Part shown: in pieces, positions 20,790-30,919 of the stretch
Position numbering within the stretch: the stretch's first letter is position 1
Layout: each line of letters begins with the position of its first letter
NCBI GenBank assembly: GCA_965649825.1
Contig: OZ287701.1
Location: 124,001 to 188,000 of the forward strand
Length of the DNA stretch: 64,000 bases
Direction: 5' to 3'
DNA from: Penicillus capitatus
Taxonomy: Eukaryota > Chlorophyta
Program-made: the position numbers and the translations under genes
The notes under the pieces: generated by a model
Told to the model about the DNA's origin: nothing
Databases searched by the model: none
The model's input: the letters and a program-made list of their open reading frames with translations, nothing else

Positions 20790-22893
20790 TCAGGTCAGCG
20801 AAGCACTCTTGAAATCGTCTGAGCACGTAAAACGACGGGAAAATTTGTCACTGACCCGCGATCTGCGAAGATCTAAGGAATGCAGACTCGTCAGTCGTAC
20901 CAATGTCCGTGCACCACGATCGTCCATACATGTCTCCCTGAGATCCAGTGTCTTCAAACTCTGAAGCCTCGAGAGATGCTTGACGCCTCGACATCCGACT
21001 CGGGTGGTGCGCAGATCCAGACATGAGAGCTTTGAAAGATGTGTGAGATGCTGGGCGCCGTCGTTACACATATTGGGCGCCCATAGTTGCAGCGATGTCA
21101 AAGTATTGAGCGTTGAGAGATGCTTCACCCCTGCGCCCGTTGCTCGTGTCAGTCCCAGACAGGCCGTCTCCAACCGTGGCAATCTGCCGAGATACTTCAG
21201 CCCACGATCGCCGACTCGCGTCCTCGACAGATTGAGCGAACGAATCGACACGAGCGATGTCAATCGTGCCAGTCCTCTATCGGCCACGGCCGTCCCACGG
21301 AGATCCAGACTGCGCAGACAAGTGAGCTCAGCGAGACATCCCATAGCATCGTTGCCGATGACGGTCTCGCTGATGTTGAGATAGGTCAGATGGCGCAACG
21401 TTGACAGCGACTGCAGGGCTTCATCGTCCACACACGTCTTGCTGGCATCCAGCGATTTTAGCGCGCCGAGACGGGCGATGTGCTGCATACCGACATTGCC
21501 GATGTAGGTCGATGCCACGACGAGTCGCGTCAGGCTGACGAGGGCCTCCAGATGCGGCGCACCGTTGTCATTGATGTTCGTTCGTTCGAGATCCAAACTC
21601 AGCAGTTTCACAAAGCCCGTCATGCAGCGAATCCCTTTGTTCGTGATCTTCGTCCATCCCAAGTCGAGCGAGAGCAAACGGGTGAGTCCAGCGAGATGGA
21701 CCAGTGCCTGATCGGTGATGCCCGATTTGACGAAGCTCAGATGTCTGAGTCTCTGCAATCGCCGCAATCCTTCCCAACCGCGTCCCGTAATGCGCGTGTA
21801 AGCCAAATTGAGTGAGAAGAGATTCGGAAGACATGAGAGAGATGAGACGCCGATATCTGTGATGTCTGTACCGGAGAGATCGAGTGAACGGATCCAGATC
21901 AAATGCGTCAGGCATTTCATCGCGTTGTCATCCACGCCGACCATCAGATTCGACGTGGCCAGATCCAATGTCCGCAGTCTTGTCATTCCAGCAAGGTAAC
22001 GTAGACCGTCGACGGTTACCGGAACGGATCTGAGATCCAACGACGTTATTTTTTTGAGAGATGAGAGATGTTTGACGCCATCGTCGTGCACCCAGGTGTG
22101 CGCCAAATTGAGAACGGCCAATTTTTCGAGCATCGCAATCCACGAAATGCTGTCGTCGCCGATCTGTGTATGCTCCATATTGAGCGATGTCAAATTGGAC
22201 AACCTCGCCAGCTGTCGCAATTCGATGCTTCCAATCCGCGTCCCACCGACGTTCAGTGAAATGAGATTCGTGAGCTGAGCGAGATAGCTACACACCACCA
22301 CCAAAGATCGCCGTGAGCAGCAAGGACGTCAGAAGAGATCAGTCATTGCCTTATGGAGAAATCGCTGATGTGTGTGTTACTGATATCGAGTGCCGTGATG
22401 TTCTTCATAAGCAATAGATGTTCCGCATCGTCATCCTTGAGCTCACTCGCATGCAATCTAACGGTCACACCAATCTCACTCATATTAGCTGCCTTGCTGC
22501 GGCGTGGGCCTCACGTTCGGACATTTGCGAATTTTCTTGCCGTTTTCTCTATCAGCTCCGCAAACGATTTTCCAAATCGGAGTGAAAAATTCGAGAGATG
22601 GACGCGTTCCACGTGGAAGCTTATGGTCTCGCACCAGTACGTGTTCACGCAGCGCAGATGGAGTATGGTCTCCTTATCACACTTTGAGCAAATCTGCGAT
22701 ATCAAGTCGAAAGATAAGCGACCCCAGCGCGATGCCTCATCCGCCTGCACACAAGAGCGCGATGCATTCTTCCCTCGACAGGTGCCTTGACGGCCGACCG
22801 ACCGACCTCTCGAAACGAACCACTGGTCGATTCCCATCGGCCTCTGCTGTCGTGATAGCAGATGACCGTATCCAGAGACTCGGCAATAGACAT
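20790..22893 (-). CDS. F-box and leucine-rich-repeat protein (FBXL-like)
   Basis: Four exons (22893-22807, 22744-22541, 22492-22350, 22287-20790) give 643 residues. An F-box (GRLSFDLISQICSKCDKETILHLRCVNTYW, ~35-80) is followed by about twenty leucine-rich repeats of ~23-24 aa with the pattern L-x-x-L-x-x-L-x-x-L-D-L-x-x-T-x-I-x-D-x-G, covering roughly residues 145-635. This is the substrate receptor architecture of SCF (SKP1-CUL1-F-box) ubiquitin ligases. Two of three introns begin with GC (22540-22493, donor GCAAGAAA; 22349-22288, donor GCAATGAC). Removing them restores the LRR phase exactly (ISNTHISDFSISYLAQLTNL). The N-terminal exon (MSIAESLDTVICYHD) is less certain. Confidence 0.82.
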
Positions 22894-23020
22894 CGCCAAA
22901 CGTTCGACGCGAAATGCGAGGTCGTGAAACGCGGTGCGTGCCACAGAGGAGCACTACGACAACAAAAAACGGTTACCCACACTGCCATGCTCTCCAAACA
23001 ACGTCCGGGCTCATCGACGG

Positions 23021-26000
23021 TTAGACTATTCTGTGCGATGATGCTCGTCCTCCATCTGAACCGACTTTTGGCAGCGGCAGGAAGGTGGCTGGTACAGGAG
23101 GCCTGACCATGCCTGCCAGAAAACGCAGCTCCTGCATCTCATAGGCTGTCAAATCATCCAGCCGAGCAGGCGATTGGCGTAGTTCATTCAGGATGCCATC
23201 CACAATGTCACCGTAGAAGAGCTGCAGTCGTGCCAGCGCTTTGAGGACGTAGAGCAACTGAAGGCTGCGCATGGACTGAAGTCGCTCTTTCTTTCGCATC
23301 TGCTCACTGAGTCCAGCAAACTGACAGGGATCCGCAATCTGCCACTCGGCAAAACTCTGCATCAACCGAACGAGATGTCTGTTGGAGTAGCCCTCGCATC
23401 TGGAATTCTTGACCACTTCCGACAGCAGAGGCATGACAGCAGCCTCCGCTTTGTGACGCAGATACGCCAGACCGTACACCAGATTACAGAGATCGGTATC
23501 GCTGGCATCCTGGAGACGCTCTGTCGTCAACTGCTCGCACAGAAGCGCCAACACAGATCGATCCCCATGCTTCATGCGGCCCATGACATAGGCAATCACA
23601 CCGACCTCCCACATTCCATAGTGATCCAAATTGGCCTCGTTGGAGACCTGCTGCATCAGGAGGTCGACATAGGGACGCTTCCAGCAGTTGAGCAGCGCGA
23701 GGTTGAGCAGAATGCAGGCAGTGTTGACAGACGAGAGTGTGACCTTTGGATGGAGGAAGGCATTGAGAAGAGTACCGGCGATCAGTTCATTCTTGTGCTT
23801 GCCAATGGACAGCCCTTTCAGGATCTTGACAACGTGATGCTCGCGGTAACGTCCAAGTCGCTCCGGTTTCATCATCTCTTCCACAAACGCATCGAATGCC
23901 GTTCGATGGAGTGTCTGGAGAAGAGCGAGATTATAGAAGATGCCAGTGATCTGCTGTGCGTTGTAGATCTTGAGTCGAGGCAGCCGTGAGCATTCAACGG
24001 CCAGACTGTAGAGCAGAGGGCGATTCTGGTTGCGTTCGGTTCTGTTCAGGGCAGACAGCGAAAAGTGTAACGCTGTGCCGGAGAGATTCGAAAACGACCC
24101 CAGGAGGATCACTCTTTCCAGCAGCTCCTCGACCAGCGTGGCCGGGATGGAGGTCTGCGGTATCGTGGAGAGATTGGCGATGGCTGTGATGCACTCCGAA
24201 AGCTCATCGGTGCGAAAGCCATCCAGTCGTGCATTCGTCAGGGCCTCTCCCAATCGCGTCTCGATCTTCTCCATCTTCTCGCTTCCCTCCATCGTTTCCA
24301 GACAGTGCAGAAAATCCAAGAACGAGCGATTCGGCAGCGTATCCATCTTTTCCAAGCACTGGAGCAGACACTCCTTGATCTTGCTAGGGATGGGATGACG
24401 CAGATCGACAAACGCCTTGACGATGCGTACCAGATCCGCCGTATGGTACGTCGCACATCGTCTCTCTTTCTGAATCTCCTCCAAAAGCGCCGGAAATCGA
24501 TCGCCAATAGGCGGCTGCAGTTTTCCCAGGGCACACAACGCCATACCCATTTCGTTATTGCTATACCCTTGCAGTCTCTTATCACTGAACACCTCCTCGA
24601 CGACAGCCATGATGTGCGCCGGATCTCCATGATACATATCCAACGAGAGCCCAAAGAGAAACAACACCAATGTGTGATTCGTAAACTCTGATAGGGACTC
24701 CGTTGCCTTCTCGAGCAAGTAGAGCACGACGGTGTCATGTCGGAAGGCGATCTGTGCCAGACTGAACATGATGTTCGTGATCTGAGGCGGGGTGAGATCG
24801 CGTGGCTTCTCTCTGTCTCGGATCAGGGCGTTGCATAGGGCGCAGACAAACGTTTTGTTTCTGTACTTTAGGCTGCCGACGGCGAAGAAGCAATTGGACA
24901 ATCCCATTCGTCTCAGAGTGATGATCGCTCCCGGCTCTTGCATCAAATGCGTTGCGATTTTGTCCAGAAGCTCCTGGTTGTGGTAACGCACGAGGCCCAT
25001 GGAGTAAAGCATACAGGTCCAGTCGAAAACGGTGAATCTCGATGGGTCTGTACGCAGCAGGTACGTCGCTGCGTTGGTCCAGAACGCATGATTCGTGATT
25101 CCAAAGTAGCCGAGACCGACGAGGGTCGATCGAATCGCCGTCGGATGCATCAGAGACAGAACGTGCTCATCAAACAAGATGCGAAACAGAGGCATCAGTT
25201 CTCGCGCATGTCTGACTCTGTCTTTCGTTTCGCTGAGGCATCGTAAGTAGATGGCCAGGAGACGGGGAGGGCAGTCATCGTGCCGTTCGGGATTGAGCAT
25301 TTCACGGGCGATACGTGGGGCTTCGTTCCACAGATCGACGCCGCCCTGCGTCAAGGCGAATGAAACATTGGCCAGTTCCCAATTGGTAAAGCGCTTCAGA
25401 TGGATGTCCTTTTCGGCCTCTTCGCCCAACTGCCGATACATGTTCCCATCCGTGATGCCCAGAATCGACATTGACAGGGACAACGCCGACAGATCATGTT
25501 CATTCATCTCGTTCAATCGCCGGAAGCTCTCGCGGAAGAGCACCTTCAAAAGAGTCGATTCCTGCGCAAACGCCTCGCCATTCGCGCTGAGGAGATTTCG
25601 CGTTTTGCCCACACGATGAATACGCGCCACCGAATGCAAGACATTCATCAGATGACGTGGAAGGAATCGGATGAGAAATGCGGCATCTCCTGTGGGTCCC
25701 AGCGCCTTTTCGGCCAGTCTTGCCTTGAGTGTGGGATGCAAGAGACTCAATCGCGCCACCGCTGTCCACACCGTTGCATAACCGACGTCATCCAAATCGT
25801 CCATGACATCGATTGTCCTCTGCACCAACTCCTCAAACGCCGATCGCGATGCGCTGTACCCGTCTGGCGTCGTCTTCAACGCATGCCACGTCATTTGCAC
25901 GAACATGGCGTCGGCTGGGGAGCTCGAGACGATACGATGGATATCACGCCAGCTTGTGGATTTGTAGAGCATCTGGTAGTACTTCATCAACTGAGGGTCG

Positions 26001-26263
26001 TCGGATGCATCGACCATTCGCTCGTGCTTCTGCGGCGCGCCATCTCGCAGGACGATCTCGCTGTAGCCCACAGGCTCATCTGTGACAGACCGTGAAGTGA
26101 AGCAACGCATCCATGACTGTCGGTAACGCCAAATGAGACGGGGGATCATCGCCGAACGATGATGATCATCGCGTCGAGATGATGATGCTACGTGAGTCCC
26201 TCTCTGCCTCCGTCGTTGCGACGAGGGGCTCGTCGCGTTGCGAGACTGTACCCTTTCGGTCAT
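23021..26263 (-). CDS. Large alpha-solenoid repeat protein (HPR/RAP-type), second copy
   Basis: Uninterrupted frame of 1080 residues. It is made of ~37-aa helical repeats, for example MGLSNCFFAVGSLKYRNKTF, QITNIMFSLAQIAFRHDT and DLCNLVYGLAYLRHKAEA, each followed by a helix ending in L-x-E-x-x-x-x-x-R/L. Start choice matters: the ATG at 26263 overlaps the first exon of the divergent LPD gene, whereas the ATG at 26149 yields MIPRLIWRYRQSWMRCFTSRS, a strong mitochondrial-type presequence (1042 aa). I favour 26149. It is the only one of the three HPR-type genes besides the 30.9 kb copy that lacks introns. Probable organellar RNA-binding protein by repeat class. Confidence 0.75.
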   Translation of the reverse strand: MTERVQSRNATSPSSQRRRQRGTHVASSSRRDDHHRSAMIPRLIWRYRQSWMRCFTSRSVTDEPVGYSEIVLRDGAPQKHERMVDASDDPQLMKYYQMLYKSTSWRDIHRIVSSSPADAMFVQMTWHALKTTPDGYSASRSAFEELVQRTIDVMDDLDDVGYATVWTAVARLSLLHPTLKARLAEKALGPTGDAAFLIRFLPRHLMNVLHSVARIHRVGKTRNLLSANGEAFAQESTLLKVLFRESFRRLNEMNEHDLSALSLSMSILGITDGNMYRQLGEEAEKDIHLKRFTNWELANVSFALTQGGVDLWNEAPRIAREMLNPERHDDCPPRLLAIYLRCLSETKDRVRHARELMPLFRILFDEHVLSLMHPTAIRSTLVGLGYFGITNHAFWTNAATYLLRTDPSRFTVFDWTCMLYSMGLVRYHNQELLDKIATHLMQEPGAIITLRRMGLSNCFFAVGSLKYRNKTFVCALCNALIRDREKPRDLTPPQITNIMFSLAQIAFRHDTVVLYLLEKATESLSEFTNHTLVLFLFGLSLDMYHGDPAHIMAVVEEVFSDKRLQGYSNNEMGMALCALGKLQPPIGDRFPALLEEIQKERRCATYHTADLVRIVKAFVDLRHPIPSKIKECLLQCLEKMDTLPNRSFLDFLHCLETMEGSEKMEKIETRLGEALTNARLDGFRTDELSECITAIANLSTIPQTSIPATLVEELLERVILLGSFSNLSGTALHFSLSALNRTERNQNRPLLYSLAVECSRLPRLKIYNAQQITGIFYNLALLQTLHRTAFDAFVEEMMKPERLGRYREHHVVKILKGLSIGKHKNELIAGTLLNAFLHPKVTLSSVNTACILLNLALLNCWKRPYVDLLMQQVSNEANLDHYGMWEVGVIAYVMGRMKHGDRSVLALLCEQLTTERLQDASDTDLCNLVYGLAYLRHKAEAAVMPLLSEVVKNSRCEGYSNRHLVRLMQSFAEWQIADPCQFAGLSEQMRKKERLQSMRSLQLLYVLKALARLQLFYGDIVDGILNELRQSPARLDDLTAYEMQELRFLAGMVRPPVPATFLPLPKVGSDGGRASSHRIV

Positions 26264-28218
26264 GCGTCCCGCGGCGGCGTATGGGGGGACGGCGTACCTG
26301 GCAGCAACGCATGGGTCCAGTCGATGCGAAACGCCATGTGGCGATCTGCCAGGCGGTGGCGAGACCGACGCGTGCGGGTCACGATTACGATGTGATCATC
26401 ATCGGCTGTGGCGTTGGAGGACACGGGGCGGCACTCCATGCCGTGGAGCAGGTGCAGCAATGGATGCATGTCTGTGGTCGATTGTATGTTCGTGCGTCAG
26501 GGGCTGAAGACAGCAGTGATTGAAGGACACGATATCGGAGGGACATGTGTCAACCGAGGCTGCGTTCCATCCAAGGCACTGCTCGCCGCATCCGGTCGGA
26601 TTCGGGATCTCAAAAACGAAATGCATCTCAAGTCCCTCGGCATCCAGGTGACATCCGAGCGTCCGGCAGAATACGGGAAGAGCGTGTAAGGGGGAATGCG
26701 GGTTTTAGGTCGGAGACGTGCAGTTCGATCGACAGGGCATTGCAGATCACGCCGAGAATTTGGCCAATACGATCCAGGGCAATCTGAAACGATCGTTGGA
26801 GGCATTGGGCGTCGATATCTTGAACGGCAATGCTCGATTCGTCGGGAAGAATCGATTGAGCTATGGACTGCCTGGTCGAGTGGATGTGGGAGGCGAAGTG
26901 ACAGCCGGCGACATCATCATCGCCACCGGTTCCGTTCCCTTTGTCCCGCCAGGTCACACATCTTATGTGTGAGAATACTATGACGGCGGACAGGTCGCAG
27001 GTATTCCGATCGATGGCAAGACCGTCTTCACGTCAGACCATGCTCTCAAACTCGATTGGCTGCCACCGTGGATTGCCATCATCGGCAGCGGCTACATCGG
27101 CCTCGAATTCTCCGACGTCTATACCGCCCTCGGCAGCGAAGTGACGTTTGTGGAGGTTCACTCTTTTGCTCTCTGTCTTTTGTGTGACCGACTGACCCTA
27201 CTGTCAAGGCATTGGATAAATTGATGCCTGGGTTTGACGGAGAGATCGCCAAGACGGCACAGCGACTGCTGATCAATCCTCGGTCGATTGACTATCATAC
27301 AGGTGTCTTGGCCACCAAGGTCACACCTGGCGTCCCAGGCAACGCGATTCTCACTCTTTTCCGTCAACGGACAGTGTGTTGGATACAGACGTCAAGCCGG
27401 TGTTGATCGAACTGACCGATTTCCATTCCAAAGAGAAAGTCGACATTCTGGAAGTCGATGCCTGTCTGGTGGCCACGGGAAGGGCACCGTATACGAATGG
27501 ACTCAATTTGGAGGCGGTCGGTGTGGAGACCGATCGTCGGGGGTTTGTCCCAGTGAACGAAAAAATGAATGTCCTCGATGTCGACGGAAAGCCCGTTCCG
27601 CATGTTTACTGTATCGGCGACGCCAACGGAAAATACATGCTCGCCCACGCCGCCAGCGCCCAGGTCACACATCTCGATCTCTCTACTAGGCAGTCACACG
27701 TGTGACGTACAGGGTATCTCGGCCGTGGAGAATATTGTCGGCCGACCGCACGTGCTGAACCATCTCTCCGTCCCGGCTGCCTGTTTCACGCATCCCGAGA
27801 TCTCTTTCGTGGGACTGACCGGAGAGCAGGCCAAAGAGAAATCAAAGGCCGAGGGTTTCCCTCTGGGCGTCGCAAAGACGTTCTTCCGGGCCAATACCAA
27901 AGTCTCATACTTAAGCATCGATCTCACACGTGTGACCACAGGCGTGTCGTCTAGGCATTGGCTGAGAAGGAAGGCGAAGGAATGGCCAAGATTATCTACC
28001 GAAAAGACACCGGAGAGATTCTGGGCGTCCATATCATTGGCCTGCACGCCGCCGATCTCATTCACGAAGCGTCCAATGCACTGGCGACGGGACAGAACGT
28101 CGAAGACATCCGATTCAATGTCCACGCACATCCGACGCTGTCCGAAGTCCTCGACGAGTTGTTCAAGCAATGCCATCTGAAAAAGATCGATGCCAAACAG
28201 CCAGTGATGTCAAAGTAG
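26179..28218 (+). CDS. Dihydrolipoyl dehydrogenase, plastid type (E3 of plastid pyruvate dehydrogenase)
   Basis: Eight exons (26179-26451, 26501-26647, 26709-26952, 27001-27155, 27209-27338, 27389-27663, 27713-27901, 27955-28218) give 558 residues. FAD-binding [20 protein letters not shown], the redox-active [13 protein letters not shown] disulfide, NAD-binding [13 protein letters not shown], and the C-terminal [10 protein letters not shown] catalytic His-Glu motif are intact. [17 protein letters not shown] and [16 protein letters not shown] follow the cyanobacterial/plastid LPD subgroup rather than the mitochondrial one. A ~65-residue leader can serve as a targeting peptide. Intron 27339-27388 begins with GC. 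Introns 26953-27000, 27664-27712 and 27902-27954 contain palindromes such as TCACACGTGTGA. Stop is 34 bp from the convergent WD40 gene. Confidence 0.92.
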
Positions 28219-28252
28219 ACCGATCGAGATCGGTGCGATTTTGGAAGGGTGC

Positions 28253-29389
28253 TTAAGTGGCCATGACAGAGAACAGTCCTACGGAGCCATCTTCACAGGC
28301 CGATGCGACTTTGGCACCGTCCGGGCGAAACTGCGCACACCAGATGGCATCTTTGTGGTCTTCGATGGACTGCAGCCGCTCTTTGGACGTCACATCCCAG
28401 AGATAGATGCGCCCGTGGGCAGTGCAGGATACGAAGTGTTGGCCGTCTGGGTGAAAAGACAGGTCAAGAAACATGGAAGGATCTTCATACGGTCCGGCAT
28501 CTTTGACAACGCGACTGTCGATCGACGCCATCACGGAACCGGACGTCACATCATACAGCGTCACACAGGCAGCATCTGATCCCGTTGCCAGAATCTCGGA
28601 ATCTAGGACAACGAACTGTCTTTTCATGCATACATCCAAGAGGGTGCATCACTCGGTGAAAAGACAGCTGTGCGTACAGGAGAGAGGTTATCCTTTAGGG
28701 TGTGCACGGCGGTTCCTGTCTCCACATCGAATACCACGACCAGGCCATTGTCACAGGTTCCGACGATGCGACGGCCGTCTGGGCTGAAACGACTGGCCAG
28801 GACAAAACTGTGACGCGGATGGCGTTGGGTCTCTTCCCGTACCTACGACATCCGCCACTGCGCACCCGTCACATCACATCATGATGTGACCTGCGGTAGT
28901 TTCAGCGTCATCTGTTTCTTGGTCTCTTCGCCAAGCGTATAGATAGAGATGGACGATGTCATTCCTCCAGCAACGGCCAAAATCACTTTCTCCGACAGCG
29001 GTGCGAAATCGATGCCCCAGTTCTCCGGGGCGGCTGCCTGAAAATGATGCAGCTTCTTTGTGGGATCCTGAATGTCCCAGACACGCACGCCGCCATCCAA
29101 GCAACTGGATGCTGCATAACGACCTTCTCGATGCACCGCTAAGTACACCGTACCCAATCCATGCGCTGTCCATCACACATAACCAAAGAGTGAGATCACG
29201 AGCATCGGGCGCCTCTGCCTTACAGACAAAGGTGTGCTTCTTGGTCAGGGTCCCTTTGCCATCGACTGCCCAGAGAACCACACTTTCATCGAGGGATCCC
29301 GTAAGGAGAGAGTGATCCGGACACCACGCCAAGGACCAGACGCTGCTCTCGTGGGCCTTGTCCAATATCTCCTCGCGCTGCAGTCGCAT
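28253..29389 (-). CDS. SKI8/WDR61-like WD40 repeat protein
   Basis: Exons 29389-29200, 29165-28891, 28842-28648 and 28615-28253 give about 340 residues forming seven WD40 blades: HESSVWSLAWCPDHSLLTGS, RYAASSCLDGGVRVWDI, then FSPDGRRIVGTCDNGLVVVFDV, EILATGSDAACVTLYDV, LSFHPDGQHFVSCTAHGRIYLWDV and AQFRPDGAKVASACEDGSV. The N-terminus (AHESSVWSLAW) and blade order resemble WDR61/SKI8, which serves in the Ski exosome adaptor and PAF1 complexes. Other WD40 families remain possible. The first intron (34 nt) and the third (32 nt, GC donor) are the shortest I propose. A 64-nt GT-AG alternative for the third exists but would remove part of a blade. The second intron contains the palindrome TCACATCATGATGTGA. 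Confidence 0.7.
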
Positions 29390-29468
29390 ATTGGCGATCC
29401 GCACGTACCAACATCCATCTCGCGCATCTACGGTTCAATCGATCGACCGTTTACAGCGAACGAACGTT

Positions 29469-30890
29469 ATGTCCAGTGTTTTTGCGCTCCATCTCGGCGT
29501 CAAGCCACTCGTAAGGCGTCGCCTGGTGAAGCAGAGACGTCGCATCATGGCGTCGGCATCGACGACAGAACGCACGGGGACGACGCGCGTCGAACGCAAT
29601 CCTAACTTTGGCAAGCTTAAGGCTGGGTATCTCTTTCCCGAGATCCGTCGTCGACGTCAGGAACACCAAGAGCGCCACCCAGATGCGAAGGTCATCTCGC
29701 TCGGGGTGGGCGATACCACAGAGCCCATACCGCCATATATCGCCAGTGCTATGGCGGCGGCGGCGGAAGGCCTGGCGACACGCGAAGGTTACAGTGGGTA
29801 CGGTGCTGAACAGGGACGTCCTGATCTGAGGGAAGCGATTGCGAATGTCTTCTATCCGAATCTCCGCAGCGCCGATGAGATTTTTGTATCGGATGGATCA
29901 AAGTGTGATATTGGACGTCTACAAGTGATGCTCGGAGGCAATCGCAGTGTCGCCGTTCAGGATCCATCCTATCCAGTCTACGTCGACACCTCCGTCATGA
30001 CCGGATCGACGGGCGGCTATCACAACGATCAGCAACGGTTCGAGGGCATCGAGTATTTGTTGTGCACAGCGGAGAACGGATTTTTTCCCGATCTGAACAA
30101 AGTGTGAGAAATCTTGCGAGATTTAATGCGAAAGAGTGAGATGTAGATTCGCCCGACGGATATCGTGTTTTTCTGCTCGCCCAACAATCCGACGGGAGCA
30201 GCGGCGACGCGGGAGCAGCTGGAGCAGTTGGTGGGTCATTGCAAGAAACATGGGTCATTGCTGGTGTACGATGCAGCCTACGCCCTCTACATTCAAAATC
30301 CAGAATGTCCCAAAACAATCTACGAGATTGCGGGCGCTGAGGACGTGGCCATCGAAACGAATTCCTTCTCCAAGTACGCTGGATTCACTGGCGTGCGGCT
30401 GGGTTGGACAGTGGTGCCCAAAGCAATGACATTCGCCGATGGCACTTCAGTCCATCGAGATTTCACACGTGTGGCCACGACATGCTTCAACGGCGCATCC
30501 AACATTGCCCAGGCAGGCGGTCTGGCTGCTCTCAAAGTAAAAGAGTGACTAAAAGTGTAAAAGTGTGAGAGATGTGTGTAGCCGGAAGGATTTCAATCGA
30601 TGATGAACATGGTGCAGTTCTACAAAGAGAACGCCGCCCTCTTGCATCGGACGTTCGTCGATTTGGGCTTCTCCGTTTACGGAGGCACCGATGCGCCCTA
30701 CATCTGGGTCGGCTTTCCCGGACAGAAGTCATGGGACGTCTTTGCCGAGATCCTCGAGAAATGTCACATTGTGACGACGCCTGGGAGTGGCTTCGGTCCA
30801 GGAGGCGAAGGCTTTGTGCGGGTCAGTGCCTTTGGCAGTCGAGAAAACGTCGAAGAGGCCATCTCTCGCTTCAAAAACGTCTTCAAATGA
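29469..30890 (+). CDS. dapL: LL-diaminopimelate aminotransferase
   Basis: Exons 29469-30101, 30147-30536 and 30582-30890 give 443 residues. It makes LL-diaminopimelate from tetrahydrodipicolinate and glutamate in plastid lysine synthesis. Class I/II aminotransferase motifs are clear: [16 protein letters not shown] start, [60 protein letters not shown], and the PLP lysine in [18 protein letters not shown]. These are the DapL-specific forms. A ~35-residue basic leader ([25 protein letters not shown]) fits plastid targeting. Both introns (45 nt) are rich in GTGTGAGA/GAGTGAGAT, the reverse complement of the motif seen in other genes' introns. Its end lies 29 bp before the next start codon. Confidence 0.95.
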
Positions 30891-30919
30891 TAGATAATGC
30901 ACCATAGACGCCGAGAGTT

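Noticed and set aside
26953-28890. Palindromes such as TCACACGTGTGA considered as transcription terminators or operator sites
   Set aside because: They lie inside introns between exons of one gene, with no U-run, in a eukaryotic context.
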